This document shows positions 18,428-27,274 of a stretch of DNA of 64,000 nucleotides, piece by piece. This stretch comes from Chitinophagales bacterium. Lineage in GTDB: Bacteria > Bacteroidota > Bacteroidia > Chitinophagales > UBA2359. The notes below the pieces were generated by a model. That model saw only the letters and a program-made list of their open reading frames with translations. It searched no databases and had not been told where the DNA came from. The stretch is from the NCBI GenBank assembly GCA_020636475.1, contig JACJXU010000004.1, positions 1-64,000 of the forward strand, in the 5' to 3' direction. Position numbers and translations under genes: made by a program. Position 1 is the first letter of the stretch. Every line of letters starts with the position of its first letter.

Positions 18428-18448
18428 TTCTGTTGAAAAACTAAGCTA
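18405..18448. repeat. 22-bp tandem duplication spanning the osmC stop
   Basis: Two adjacent 22-bp copies, both beginning ATTCTGTTGAAA and ending AGCTA, agree at 19 of 22 positions. The first copy encodes the last residues of the OsmC protein. Confidence 0.7.
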
Positions 18449-18463
18449 AAAAATGATAGAAAA

Positions 18464-20806
18464 TTACTTATTTACAATAAATATTTTCCCCAAACTTGTA
18501 TTACTTCCATCAGCCGAAGCCGCCAATACAATATAAACACCCGTAGGAACTCTATTTCCGCCGGAATCTGTGCCATACCAAATGGCGCGTCCTCCCAAAG
18601 CTGTCGTTTCTTGCACAATATTGCCTGCCAAATCGGTAATTTTTACGTTGGCGTTTTCCGCAAGTCCTTCAATGGCAATCGGTCCGTTGTAATTTTCGTT
18701 TACAGGATTAGGAAAAATTCGCGCTTTTTCTAATACTATATTGGCTTCTATAGCTTCTGTTTTGTATGCCAACAAGCCTACGCTGGTGCCAACATAGAGT
18801 TCTCCATTGGTATGGTCGAAACTAAGACTTACAATATCGTTGCTGGGAAGTGGACTGTTTTCGGTATTAAAAACAGCTATTTGCGAGCGTCCTTGTGGCG
18901 AAATTACATAGATTCCCGTTTTTGTGCCTATCCATTTGCGGTTAGCTCCATCAATAGCAATAGCTTGTACGGATTGTCCCGACAAAAGTAAACCTGCTTT
19001 ACCATTTATTTCAATAATGGGTTTTTCGGCGCGACAACTTTCGTTGAAAGCATCAAAAGCACAGTAAATTACGCCAATACCATCGGAAGTTCCCACCCAA
19101 ATTTCGTTGTCCAAGTCCACCGCAATAGACAGTACATCGGAACTGGGCAAATTGCCGCTTTCTTCTAAGGCTGTATATTTTTTGTAGGTATCATCAGAAG
19201 TGTCCTCGAAAGTATTTTGGGCATTGAATACAACTATACCTTCATTGCGCACACTCGCCCACACATTGCCCAAATTATCTACTGCTAAGTAAGTAAATGT
19301 ATTTTCGGAAAAATTAAATCCAGATTCAAAAGCATACCAATCGCCGCTACTTGTTTTTACAGAAATAGGCTTCGATGCACCATAGTTTAGTACCCAAAGA
19401 TTTCCATATCTGTCGTATTGCAGTGCGTTGGCGCGTACCGAACCTTGTTGTCCGGTTGCACTCTGCAGACTGCTGTTACTTTCATTATACAGCGTCATTT
19501 CTGTATTATCTTTTATTTCCAAAACCCCACCACCATACGAACCCACAACAACTGTTTTTCCATCGGGCGCAGCAGCTACACTGGCAAAATCTTCCATTCC
19601 GGCAGTTTGGATTGTCGGCGTATTGTAGTTGTTGAAATTTTGCCAGTGGTCGTATTTATCCAATACAAAAAAACCACTTTTATCGCCTGGCGGTGCCCAT
19701 GCACTTCCTATACGTGCAGGTGCAAGCCATAGGTTTCCATTTTGCATGGCAGTTTGTCGCACACTGGATGTAGTAATACTACTTGGCGTGAAAATACTCA
19801 CTTCATCGTTTAATTCTATTTTGCACAGTCCCAACCAATAATCTGCCGCCCACACAATACCGTCATTTTGTTGTAAAACTTGCTTGGGGCGGGGCAAATA
19901 TTGTGTATTTTGCAACATTCTCGCCATTTCGTTATTTTCAAAAAACCTCATGCGTGTATCCGTTACGTCACCATCAAGTGTTTCTTGCCACTCGCATAAA
20001 ACAAATCCATTTGGTGTGGCATCGGCTCCTTCAATAAGCCAATCATCGGTTTCTTGCACAATAGGTAGCCACACATCTAAATCATCTTGCAGTTGAAATA
20101 CTTGTGTATCGGTAGTGGCGTAAATTTTTCCTTGCGAAGAAAATATGTTTCTATACGTAGCCTGCGGCAAACCATTACTTTCGTCGAATCTCGTCCAAGT
20201 AGCAGGATTAAACAAAAAAGGATTGTCTTTGGACGCAAAAAATATACCTTGTCGTGTTGCGGTATAAATATTTTGTGCATCAAAAGCGAGTTGCAGCACC
20301 GGAATATTAGCTCCATTGTATTGGTTGGTGTAGGTTTCTAAAACAAAACCATTGTTCAAATCAATGATGACTACGCCAAAACCGGTAGCCATATAAGCTT
20401 TTTCGTCCACACACACCACTTGGTAAATGTTTTTGTCGCCGGGAATAATTTTTTCTTTGATATCAGTAATGTTTTTCACGCCACTCGATGTTATCAAATC
20501 TATGTTGGCATCTTGGTAAACCACTACCAAAGTCTTAGTGCTATCCGACCAAGCAATGGTTTTAACGCCCACATCCGACAAGCCATCTATTTTGGTATAA
20601 ACACGCTGCTCGTTGTTTTGCAAATTGTAAGAAAATATCATCGCATTTTCTACGCCACAAAATATGCGCGCATCGTTTGTTTGTGCAATGCTCGAAGTTT
20701 GTCCTTGCGGCAGGTAATATTTCCAACTTCCGATAGGTAATTCTTGTGCGTGTAATATACTTACTACAAAAAAACTTAGCAGGAGTAATAATTTTGGTTG
20801 TATCAT
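18464..20806 (-). CDS. porZ: type IX secretion system protein PorZ
   Basis: Outer-surface component of the T9SS attachment complex, which processes cargo and links it to A-LPS. The 780-residue protein has a signal peptide (LLLLLSFFVVSILHAQ), the characteristic LPIGSWKYYLPQGQTSSIAQ start, two seven-bladed-type propeller regions made of 'two-component regulator propeller' blades (GLPQATYRNIF, NRKWIGTKTGIYV, GELYVGTSVGLLAY) and a C-terminal T9SS sorting domain (RIFPNPVNENYNG, GVYIVLAAS). Consistent with the T9SS cargo genes at both ends of the window. Divergent from nadD. Confidence 0.88.
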   Translation of the reverse strand: MIQPKLLLLLSFFVVSILHAQELPIGSWKYYLPQGQTSSIAQTNDARIFCGVENAMIFSYNLQNNEQRVYTKIDGLSDVGVKTIAWSDSTKTLVVVYQDANIDLITSSGVKNITDIKEKIIPGDKNIYQVVCVDEKAYMATGFGVVIIDLNNGFVLETYTNQYNGANIPVLQLAFDAQNIYTATRQGIFFASKDNPFLFNPATWTRFDESNGLPQATYRNIFSSQGKIYATTDTQVFQLQDDLDVWLPIVQETDDWLIEGADATPNGFVLCEWQETLDGDVTDTRMRFFENNEMARMLQNTQYLPRPKQVLQQNDGIVWAADYWLGLCKIELNDEVSIFTPSSITTSSVRQTAMQNGNLWLAPARIGSAWAPPGDKSGFFVLDKYDHWQNFNNYNTPTIQTAGMEDFASVAAAPDGKTVVVGSYGGGVLEIKDNTEMTLYNESNSSLQSATGQQGSVRANALQYDRYGNLWVLNYGASKPISVKTSSGDWYAFESGFNFSENTFTYLAVDNLGNVWASVRNEGIVVFNAQNTFEDTSDDTYKKYTALEESGNLPSSDVLSIAVDLDNEIWVGTSDGIGVIYCAFDAFNESCRAEKPIIEINGKAGLLLSGQSVQAIAIDGANRKWIGTKTGIYVISPQGRSQIAVFNTENSPLPSNDIVSLSFDHTNGELYVGTSVGLLAYKTEAIEANIVLEKARIFPNPVNENYNGPIAIEGLAENANVKITDLAGNIVQETTALGGRAIWYGTDSGGNRVPTGVYIVLAASADGSNTSLGKIFIVNK

Positions 20807-20918
20807 TGGTTTACTTTAAAGCAAAAATGCACATTTTATATAACTTTAAAAATTATTGTGTAGTATTTAGACGCTATCTTTATGAACTATTGATAATTTA
20901 ATTTTTATTCATTGCAGT

Positions 20919-21494
20919 ATGATTGGTCTATTTTTCGGCAGTTTCAATCCAGTTCACATCGGACACCTTATTATAGCAGAATACATGGCAACCCGCCATT
21001 TCGAAGAAGTATGGTTAGTGGTTTCTCCACACAATCCGCACAAAAACACCGGCGAGCTTTTGGCAGAAAGCAACCGTTTTTCGCTGGTAAAAAAGTGTCT
21101 GCGAGGTAACAGTAAGCTAAAAGCCAAAGATTTTGAGTTTTACTTAGAAAAGCCGTCTTACACTTATCTCAGTCTGGCTTATCTGCGGCAAAAATATCCC
21201 GCACAAACATTCTCTATTATCATGGGGAGCGATAACTTGGAAAAGTTGCATACTTGGAAAAATTTTGCGCAAATTGTTTCACAATACAACATTTTCGTAT
21301 ATCCGCGCTTGGGCTATGCCACACACAACGAACATCTTGCTTCTTTTGCAGAAAACATACAACTCACGCAAGCTCCTATCTTAGAAATTTCCTCTACGCA
21401 AATTCGGTATCAACTAAAAAACGGCTTATCCATAAAATATTTGGTACTCCCCAATATTGAAAAGGAAATAGTGAAAAATAATTTTTACTTATAA
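20919..21494 (+). CDS. nadD: nicotinate-nucleotide adenylyltransferase
   Basis: Adenylates nicotinate mononucleotide in NAD synthesis. Nucleotidyltransferase motif GSFNPVHIGHL near the N-terminus, KNTGELLAESNRF, the central IMGSDNLEKLHTWKN and C-terminal LEISSTQIRYQL (the ISSTxIR motif) are all in family positions. The length of 191 residues is normal. It is a single gene followed by a 365-base gap. Confidence 0.93.
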   Translation: MIGLFFGSFNPVHIGHLIIAEYMATRHFEEVWLVVSPHNPHKNTGELLAESNRFSLVKKCLRGNSKLKAKDFEFYLEKPSYTYLSLAYLRQKYPAQTFSIIMGSDNLEKLHTWKNFAQIVSQYNIFVYPRLGYATHNEHLASFAENIQLTQAPILEISSTQIRYQLKNGLSIKYLVLPNIEKEIVKNNFYL

Positions 21495-21859
21495 TTAACT
21501 ACAAATCAACAACATAACAATTTCAACAAGTCTATTGTGAATTACTAAGCGCAACGGGTGCATAAAAAATTACCAAACCTTATGCAGTTCCAAAACTGTA
21601 CAAAACCCCTTCAAAATTAACATAAAATTAACGCCAATTTAAGGCTATTTTTTCACAATACTTTTCCGCAAAAGCTATTTGTTAATAAGTATGTGGAAAT
21701 GTGGAAAACGCTTATTTTTAAGGCAATTGAGCCTTTTATTCATTGTGCGTAATGCTTCTTTTACTGTGAATATCATTTATTAAAAGAAAATGGGTGAAAA
21801 ATTTTTTACACGCTTTTCACAGCCTAAAGAAGAACAATAAAATTTTAAATATTATTTTA
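21495..21859. other. 365-base AT-rich convergent gap with DnaA-box-like sites
   Basis: No gene is visible. The gap lies between two converging stop codons, where long spacers are unusual. It holds two adjacent DnaA-box-like nonamers on the minus strand, ATTTCCACA (21692-21700) and TTTTCCACA (21700-21708), overlapping by one base; the latter differs by one base from TTATCCACA. It also holds a small AAGGC-GCCTT hairpin with a T-rich tail at 21720-21739 that may end nadD transcription. Long A/T tracts surround both. Confidence 0.3.
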
Positions 21860-22435
21860 TTATTTATTAGTTGTGGGGAAAACAAATTCGTGTAATAGTG
21901 TGTAGGTCGCGCCACTTTTTTGTAACTTAGCTTCCCAAAGGCACAATTTCGTTGCGTCGAAAGTGAGCGTGGCGGGTACTTTTGTAAACGTGAAATTTTC
22001 CGGCGGCATATTTTCTTTGAAGCGCGCCAAAGTAATATGCGGACGATACGTGTCGAATTGTCGCATCATCAAATTTAATGGGGCAAAATACTGTTGGTGC
22101 AAGTCCAAGAAATTTTTATAAGCATCGTGGGGATTAAATTTTAGCCAAATCATGCGCGGATTTCGTGGCGGCATTATTTTTATTTCCGTAGGTGTAAGCA
22201 AAAAAGGAGTTGTTTTTTTGGCAATAATATTGAGTACGCCTACAATATTTTCGCACAGCAGCGGCGACACTTCTCCGATAAAAATGCTGGTGAGATGCAA
22301 ATTTTCTAAAGGAACCCATCGCAAAGAAGTTTGTCGGGCGTTTTGATGTTGTACTTTTTGTACAAAATGACTTATGTTCGGCGTAATGGGTACGCCCGCA
22401 AATAAGCGTATTAAATTAGTAGGTGAGGAACACAT
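21860..22435 (-). CDS. thpR: RNA 2',3'-cyclic phosphodiesterase
   Basis: 2H phosphoesterase family member (LigT/ThpR): 191 residues with two HxT/S-x motifs, LHLTSIFIGEV (His47) and RPHITLARF (second catalytic His), in a duplicated fold. It hydrolyses 2',3'-cyclic phosphates at RNA ends. The N-terminal IRLFAGVPI is typical. It stands alone on the minus strand. Confidence 0.88.
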   Translation of the reverse strand: MCSSPTNLIRLFAGVPITPNISHFVQKVQHQNARQTSLRWVPLENLHLTSIFIGEVSPLLCENIVGVLNIIAKKTTPFLLTPTEIKIMPPRNPRMIWLKFNPHDAYKNFLDLHQQYFAPLNLMMRQFDTYRPHITLARFKENMPPENFTFTKVPATLTFDATKLCLWEAKLQKSGATYTLLHEFVFPTTNK

Positions 22436-22445
22436 ATTTTTGAAT

Positions 22446-22453
22446 TAACTTTG
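22446..22453 (+). promoter_or_regulatory. -7 box TAACTTTG for the GT2 gene
   Basis: TAnnTTTG 18 bases upstream of the TTG at 22472, which supports that TTG as the true start. Confidence 0.45.
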
Positions 22454-22471
22454 GATTAAAAATACACGTTT

Positions 22472-23614
22472 TTGGTTTTATTTATTTCCCTGAGTTTTGT
22501 TTTGTTGTTATGGTACGCCCACACGCAGTATTGGTATGTTGCTGTGTGGCGCAAAGAAAAAACCTTTGAGATACCGCAAAGTTTTGTGCCGCAGCAAAGC
22601 GTAAGCGTGCTTATTCCGGCGCGCAATGAAGCCGCCAATATTGGAGCCTGCCTCAATAGTATTTGCGTACAGCATTATCCCCAACATTTGTTGGAAATAG
22701 TGGTAATCAACGACCATTCGGAAGACGAAACCGCCGAAATAGTAGCATCTTATGCTGCAAAAGGCGTGAAATTGATAAACTTGGCAGACGTGTTGCAAGG
22801 CGAAAAGATAAATTCTTATAAGAAAAAAGCCTTAGAAGTAGCTGTGTTGCAGTCGCGGGCGGAAATTGTCATTACCACCGATGCCGATTGTATTGTTTCC
22901 GAAAATTGGGTACGCAGTATTGTGTGTTTTCTCACCCAAAACAATTTGCAAATGCTTACGGCTCCGGTTGTTTTTTTTGAGGAAAAAAACTTGCTCCAGC
23001 GTTTCCAAAGTTTGGATTTTTGCGGTATGATGGCAATAACCCAAGCCAATGTAAATACGCAACGCGCTATGATGAGCAATGGAGCAAATTTGGCGTATTG
23101 GCGGTCGTGTTTTTTGCAGGTGAAAGGTTTTGAACAAATAGACCACATAGCTTCCGGCGACGATATGTTGCTGATGGAAAAAATAAATGAGCTTTATCCG
23201 CAAAAAATCCGTTTTCTGAAAAGCAAAGAAGCTATTGTAAAAACCAAAGCCGCGCCTACCCTTTCCACATTTTTGCAACAACGTATTCGCTGGGCTTCCA
23301 AAAGCAAGCAATACCGCAATAAAAACACGAATTTCCAACTTATAATAGTGTATTTTGTCAATGTTTTTTGGGTAATATGGCTTTTGATAGGCATTTTTTT
23401 TCAAGGAAAATATATTGCCTGTTTTTTGCTTTACTTTGTAATAAAAGCTGCCGCCGATTTCTATTTGTTGCGCAGTGCCACTACTTGGTTTGGGCGCAAA
23501 GATTTGCTCAAAATCTTTTTTCCTGCACAAATAATGCACGTTTTGTATATTGTAACGGTAGGTTTGTTGGGAAATATTAGCCAATATGCGTGGAAAGGGC
23601 GAACTGTAAAATAG
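22472..23614 (+). CDS. membrane GT2 glycosyltransferase
   Basis: Family 2 glycosyltransferase of the processive/CESA-like type (380 residues): an N-terminal membrane helix, VSVLIPARNEAANIGACL, VVINDHSEDET, a TDADC DxD motif, GDDMLLMEK and QQRIRWASK (the Q/RxxRW motif), then two or three C-terminal membrane helices. It should make or extend an envelope glycan or glycolipid at the inner membrane. The start is TTG; no ATG exists before the conserved region. The LRR gene follows after 9 bases. Confidence 0.85.
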   Translation: MVLFISLSFVLLLWYAHTQYWYVAVWRKEKTFEIPQSFVPQQSVSVLIPARNEAANIGACLNSICVQHYPQHLLEIVVINDHSEDETAEIVASYAAKGVKLINLADVLQGEKINSYKKKALEVAVLQSRAEIVITTDADCIVSENWVRSIVCFLTQNNLQMLTAPVVFFEEKNLLQRFQSLDFCGMMAITQANVNTQRAMMSNGANLAYWRSCFLQVKGFEQIDHIASGDDMLLMEKINELYPQKIRFLKSKEAIVKTKAAPTLSTFLQQRIRWASKSKQYRNKNTNFQLIIVYFVNVFWVIWLLIGIFFQGKYIACFLLYFVIKAAADFYLLRSATTWFGRKDLLKIFFPAQIMHVLYIVTVGLLGNISQYAWKGRTVK

Positions 23615-23623
23615 GGCGCGTGT

Positions 23624-24553
23624 ATGAAAACCATTTATTTACTCAGTCACAAAAGCATTCGCATTAATGCAGGAAAGCCCATCGTTTTGGGCGAAAAATG
23701 GGAGAATTTGCCTATCAAAAAAACACACAAAGCACAAGCAATGGCTTTTGGTGTGGAAAAAGTAGCTCTTTCCGAACACGTTTTTCTTTGGTTTGATGTA
23801 ACAAAAGTGCTAATAGCCATTCAAGTTTTGGGAAATGCTTTTTTGAAATTGGGTAATGTGAAAATAATGCAAAAATCGCCGGAAAAATTGCAACAAATTC
23901 TAACACAAAAAAATTTTTTTTCGACCACTGACGGTGAAATTATTGTTGAAGGGAATCGCGCTGCTATCACGGAATTTTGTTTGGTAAGCGAAGCATTTAA
24001 AACCTACCAGCGAAAAGTACGACAGCAACAGTCCTTGTTTTTGCTATTGTCGCAGCGCGAAATTGTGGAACAGTTGAAACAAAATGCCGACGAGTTTTGG
24101 TTCATTGACATTAGCAAGCAGCAGTTCTCTCATTTTCCCGAAGAAATATTACTTTGTAAAAACTTGCTTCAACTCAATGTACCGTTCAATGAGATTAGCT
24201 ATTTACCGGACGAAATTTGCCAACTCAAAAATCTCCATTCACTCAATGTAAGCGGCAATCCGTTGGAATATTTGCCTTCGGAACCTCATTTTACCCAAAA
24301 TTTAACGCACTTAGTGTTGAATAATATGCCTTTTTTCGACTTTGCTTATTTCTTTGAAAATAATCTGCTACAGTATATTCAACTCGAAAACTTAGCTTTG
24401 ACACACTGTAAGTTTTCTTTTTTTCCAAAAAACCTCATTAAGTTGTCGCAACTCAAAACCTTAGATGTCCGTTATTCGTTGTGGGAGCGATACGCCGACG
24501 AATTGCAAGCGTATTTGCCTTATTGTACCATTATTACACAATACACCAAATGA
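23624..24553 (+). CDS. leucine-rich repeat protein
   Basis: 309 residues. The C-terminal half (residues ~155-300) contains LRR units such as LLQLNVPFNEISYLPDEICQ, LKNLHSLNVSGNPLEYLPSE and LKTLDVRYSL. The N-terminal half is not recognised. No signal peptide, so probably cytoplasmic and protein-binding. It lies between a glycosyltransferase and lptC, and its stop overlaps the lptC start by ATGA, which places it in the same transcript; a role in envelope assembly is only a guess from that. Confidence 0.65.
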   Translation: MKTIYLLSHKSIRINAGKPIVLGEKWENLPIKKTHKAQAMAFGVEKVALSEHVFLWFDVTKVLIAIQVLGNAFLKLGNVKIMQKSPEKLQQILTQKNFFSTTDGEIIVEGNRAAITEFCLVSEAFKTYQRKVRQQQSLFLLLSQREIVEQLKQNADEFWFIDISKQQFSHFPEEILLCKNLLQLNVPFNEISYLPDEICQLKNLHSLNVSGNPLEYLPSEPHFTQNLTHLVLNNMPFFDFAYFFENNLLQYIQLENLALTHCKFSFFPKNLIKLSQLKTLDVRYSLWERYADELQAYLPYCTIITQYTK

Positions 24554-25131
24554 AAATAACAAATGTATGGTTCTTGTTGATTTGCCTTTTTGTAGTTGCC
24601 TGCGAAAACGATATGCAAAAAATAAGTGCACTCGAAAATGTACCCAACGACAAAGTGGAAACTTCCTATGGTTTGGAGCTTTTGTATAGCAGCCAAGCCA
24701 ATGTAAAAGTGAAAATAGAAGCACCTTTAGCCCAAATTTATAACATAGAACAACCTTATCAGGAATTTCCCGAAGGGATAAAAGTTACTTTTTATAACGA
24801 TAGCAGCCAAGTAATCAGTTTTTTAACGGCAAAATACGCTATTCGCTATGAGCGAGAAAGCAAAACATTGGTACGCGACAGCGTATGGGTGCGAAGTGTA
24901 GAAAACAACGAAAGTCTTTTTACGGAAGAAATGACTTGGGACGAAAAAAAACACCTCATTTTTACCGATAAATACGTGACAATTCACACGCCTACGCAAA
25001 AAATATTTGCCCAAAAAGGCTTCGAATCGAACGAAAACTTTACCAATTATAAACTTAAAGGAGTGCAAAATTCTTCTTTAATTGTAAAAGAAAACAAAAC
25101 GCCTCCTCCTGTAGATGACAAACTTAAATAA
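24550..25131 (+). CDS. lptC: LPS export ABC transporter periplasmic protein LptC
   Basis: Lipoprotein-type N-terminus (VWFLLICLFVVACEND, Cys at the cleavage point) followed by a beta-jellyroll OstA-like domain: EAPLAQIYNIEQPYQEFPEG, VTFYNDSSQVISFLTAKYAI, VWVRSVENNESLFTEEMTWD and GFESNENFTNYKLKGVQ. This is the Bacteroidota LptC pattern; it hands LPS from LptBFG to LptA in the periplasm. The start is the ATG at 24550, which overlaps the LRR stop (ATGA) and begins directly at the signal sequence. Its end overlaps mnmE by 17 bases. Confidence 0.85.
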   Translation: MKITNVWFLLICLFVVACENDMQKISALENVPNDKVETSYGLELLYSSQANVKVKIEAPLAQIYNIEQPYQEFPEGIKVTFYNDSSQVISFLTAKYAIRYERESKTLVRDSVWVRSVENNESLFTEEMTWDEKKHLIFTDKYVTIHTPTQKIFAQKGFESNENFTNYKLKGVQNSSLIVKENKTPPPVDDKLK

Positions 25132-26506
25132 GCAAGATACCATTGTAGCACTCAGCACACCACAAGGAAGTTCGGCTTTGGCGGTAATTCGTTTGAGCGG
25201 CGAAAACGCGATTGCTGTTGCAAACAAAGTATTCAAAGGAAAAAACCTGCTAAAAGTAGCTTCTCATACTATACATTACGGCTTTTTTATGGATAAAAAT
25301 GAAGTAATTGATGAAGTAATGGTGGCTGTGCTACGCGCGCCGCGTACGTTTACCACGCAAGATACGATAGAAATAAGTTGTCATGGCTCTATGTATGTTG
25401 CCAATAAAATGATTGAAGTGCTGTTGCAAAATGGTGCGCGCTTAGCAGAAGCAGGTGAGTTTACGCGCCGTGCATTTTTGTTTGGAAGAATAGATTTGTC
25501 GCAAGCGGAAGCCGTAGCCGATATTATTGCTGCCGAAACTCAGTCGCAGCACCACTTGGCAATTCAGCAAATGCGCGGTGGTTTTTCGCAAAAAATAGCT
25601 TTGTTGCGGCAGGAATTGATTGATTTTACAGCATTATTAGAGTTGGAGCTCGATTTTTCGGAAGAAGATGTAGCATTTGCCGACCGAAGTAAATTGGCGA
25701 ATTTGGTGGAGCAGATTATAGCAGAAATTGAAACATTGATAGATTCTTTTCGCTATGGCAATGTGATAAAAAAAGGCGTTCCCGTAGCAATTATTGGCGC
25801 GCCAAATGTAGGAAAATCCACCTTACTCAATGCGCTTTTGCAGGAAGAAAAAGCCATAGTAAGCGACATAGCCGGCACTACCCGCGATTTTATTGAAGAC
25901 CATTTGGTAATAGATGGCGTATTGTTTCGGTTTATAGACACTGCCGGCATACGCGAAACCTCCGATACACTCGAAGTCTTGGGTATAGCGCGTTCGTGGC
26001 AAAAGTTGCAGTCGGCGCAGATAGTGCTGTACTTGGCAGATATTGAAGAACCTTTTAAAGAAACGGCGGCGGCGGTGAATGCTATTCCGTTGCAAAAAAA
26101 CCAAAGCCTGATTGTACTATTAAATAAGTCCGACAAAATGGTGGACTGTCACGCCTATGACGTAGAAGAAAGCATTGCCACACTTACCGGAAAAACCACT
26201 TTAGAAATTTCCGCCAAAACCCAACGAAATGTGGATAAGTTGAAAAAGATATTGATAGACTTGGTGCTGCGGCACAGCAAAAATACCTCAGACGTACAAG
26301 TATCGAATATTCGGCACTACGAAGCCTTGCAAAAAGCCTTAGTTGCGTTGCAAAACGTGCGTCAGCATTTATCGGAAAATCTCAGTAATGAATTTATGAG
26401 CCAAGACCTACGCGAAGCCTTAGACGGACTTGCCGTTATCAGTGGCGAAATTTCCAATGAAGATGTGTTGGATTCTATTTTTAGTAGGTTTTGTATTGGA
26501 AAGTAG
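25115..26506 (+). CDS. mnmE: tRNA uridine-5-carboxymethylaminomethyl(34) synthesis GTPase
   Basis: With MnmG, modifies U34 of certain tRNAs. N-terminal folate-binding domain (TIVALSTPQGSSALAVIRLS), central helical domain, G domain with G1 GAPNVGKSTLLN, G3 DTAG and G4 NKSD, and the hallmark C-terminal FCIGK with the catalytic Cys. The length of 463 residues is normal and the C-terminus is intact. The defence island begins directly after its stop. Confidence 0.95.
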   Translation: MTNLNKQDTIVALSTPQGSSALAVIRLSGENAIAVANKVFKGKNLLKVASHTIHYGFFMDKNEVIDEVMVAVLRAPRTFTTQDTIEISCHGSMYVANKMIEVLLQNGARLAEAGEFTRRAFLFGRIDLSQAEAVADIIAAETQSQHHLAIQQMRGGFSQKIALLRQELIDFTALLELELDFSEEDVAFADRSKLANLVEQIIAEIETLIDSFRYGNVIKKGVPVAIIGAPNVGKSTLLNALLQEEKAIVSDIAGTTRDFIEDHLVIDGVLFRFIDTAGIRETSDTLEVLGIARSWQKLQSAQIVLYLADIEEPFKETAAAVNAIPLQKNQSLIVLLNKSDKMVDCHAYDVEESIATLTGKTTLEISAKTQRNVDKLKKILIDLVLRHSKNTSDVQVSNIRHYEALQKALVALQNVRQHLSENLSNEFMSQDLREALDGLAVISGEISNEDVLDSIFSRFCIGK

Positions 26507-26531
26507 TTGCCCAGTTTCCTTGTTTATTTAA

Positions 26532-26876
26532 ACTCAGCAATGGACTCGGAAGTTCGAAAATGGCGATTGCTCAAAAGATGTAACCTGTACTGATGACGAC
26601 TTTCAAGCAGCTTTGACCCTATCGGAAGTCTATTTACAACACAGTCTTTTAATGTTCAACAATTTGGAAGAACAGAAAGAAGCAAAAGAATATAAGATGC
26701 CAAACAACAAAAAACAGCTATTAGACCAATTACCTCAAGAATTTCAACGCAAAGAAGCAGTTGCCATTGGTAAAAAGTTAGGCTTATCCGAAAGGTCAGT
26801 CGATGATTTCCTGAACAACTCTGTACCTTCATTATTAGAAAAGCCAAAGACAGGGCATTATCGAAAAGTTAATTAA
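26532..26876 (+). pseudogene. 3' remnant of a DUF3987 protein gene
   Basis: A frame open from a stop at 26529 encodes 114 residues without a sensible start. It contains CTDDDFQAAL, VYLQHSLLMFNNL and KKLGLSERSVDDFLNN, phrases typical of the C-terminal part of DUF3987 proteins, which are common on Bacteroidota mobile elements and prophage-like islands. The upstream ~400+ residues are missing, cut at 25 bases past the mnmE stop. An internal ATG at 26613 could give an 87-residue peptide, but that would be a fragment of the domain. Confidence 0.6.
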
Positions 26877-26925
26877 TATTGAAAAGTCCTTCATAGTTTT
26901 TGGTTCGTTTTTCTTTTGTTTGTTG

Positions 26926-26933
26926 TACATTTG
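26926..26933 (+). promoter_or_regulatory. -7 box TACATTTG of the BREX operon
   Basis: Exact TAnnTTTG 38 bases upstream of the XRE regulator ATG. A TTTG at 26899-26902 could be the -33 element, with a somewhat long 23-base spacer. No other such box was found before later BREX genes, apart from the toxin-antitoxin pair. Confidence 0.55.
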
Positions 26934-26949
26934 TCAATAATCAACAAAT
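26929..26949. promoter_or_regulatory. candidate operator overlapping the BREX -7 box
   Basis: Inverted repeat ATTTGT-9 bases-ACAAAT. The left arm overlaps the last five bases of the -7 box and the right arm covers the presumed transcription start region, so a protein bound here would block the promoter. The first gene of the operon encodes an XRE regulator, the obvious candidate ligand. Confidence 0.35.
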
Positions 26950-26971
26950 TGATTTCAAACAAACATAAGTG

Positions 26972-27274
26972 ATGAACAAATTCGGGGATTTAATTAGAAG
27001 TACAAGAGAAGAAAGGGAAATGTTACTTCGGCACATTGCGGCTGAATTAGATGTTGACACAGCTCTTGTAAGTAAAATTGAAAGAGGAGAAAAAACCGCA
27101 AAACGAGAACACGTTTTGGCTCTTGCTCAATTATTCAACATCAACCCAGAAGAACTAATTGCCTTATGGTTAGCAGACCAAGTTGCTCATTTGGTAGAAA
27201 GTGAAGAACAGGCATTACAAGCCTTAAAAATTGCGGAACAAGAAATTAAAAACAACAAAAAGCATAATTTTTAA
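26972..27274 (+). CDS. XRE-family transcriptional regulator of the BREX operon
   Basis: 100 residues with an N-terminal Cro/C1-type helix-turn-helix (LIRSTREEREMLLRHIAAEL, DVDTALVSKIERGEKTAKRE, VLALAQLFNINPEEL) and a C-terminal helical, Glu/Lys-rich tail. I prefer the ATG at 26972 over the GTG at 26969. Its stop TAA is directly followed by the brxA ATG, so it is the first gene of the operon. BREX loci elsewhere are often controlled by WYL-type BrxR; here a small XRE protein occupies that place. Repression of the operon is inferred from position and the adjacent inverted repeat. Confidence 0.8.
   Translation: MNKFGDLIRSTREEREMLLRHIAAELDVDTALVSKIERGEKTAKREHVLALAQLFNINPEELIALWLADQVAHLVESEEQALQALKIAEQEIKNNKKHNF

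Noticed and set aside
21735..21775. A dif-like XerCD site in the nadD-thpR gap (around TTGTGCGTAATG)
   Set aside because: Only part of one arm resembles dif and a base is missing in the XerC half; too weak to report.
22832..23584. 250-residue minus-strand frame opposite the GT2 gene
   Set aside because: Shadow of a strongly supported glycosyltransferase; the antisense product has no domain and unusual composition. The same holds for long antisense frames at 7420-7923, 8511-9077 and 10805-11275.
26492..26506. Direct repeat of the mnmE 3' end as an attachment site at the far side of the island
   Set aside because: No second copy was seen between 42.5 and 44 kb. A partial likeness near 40625 lies within brxL coding sequence and is chance.
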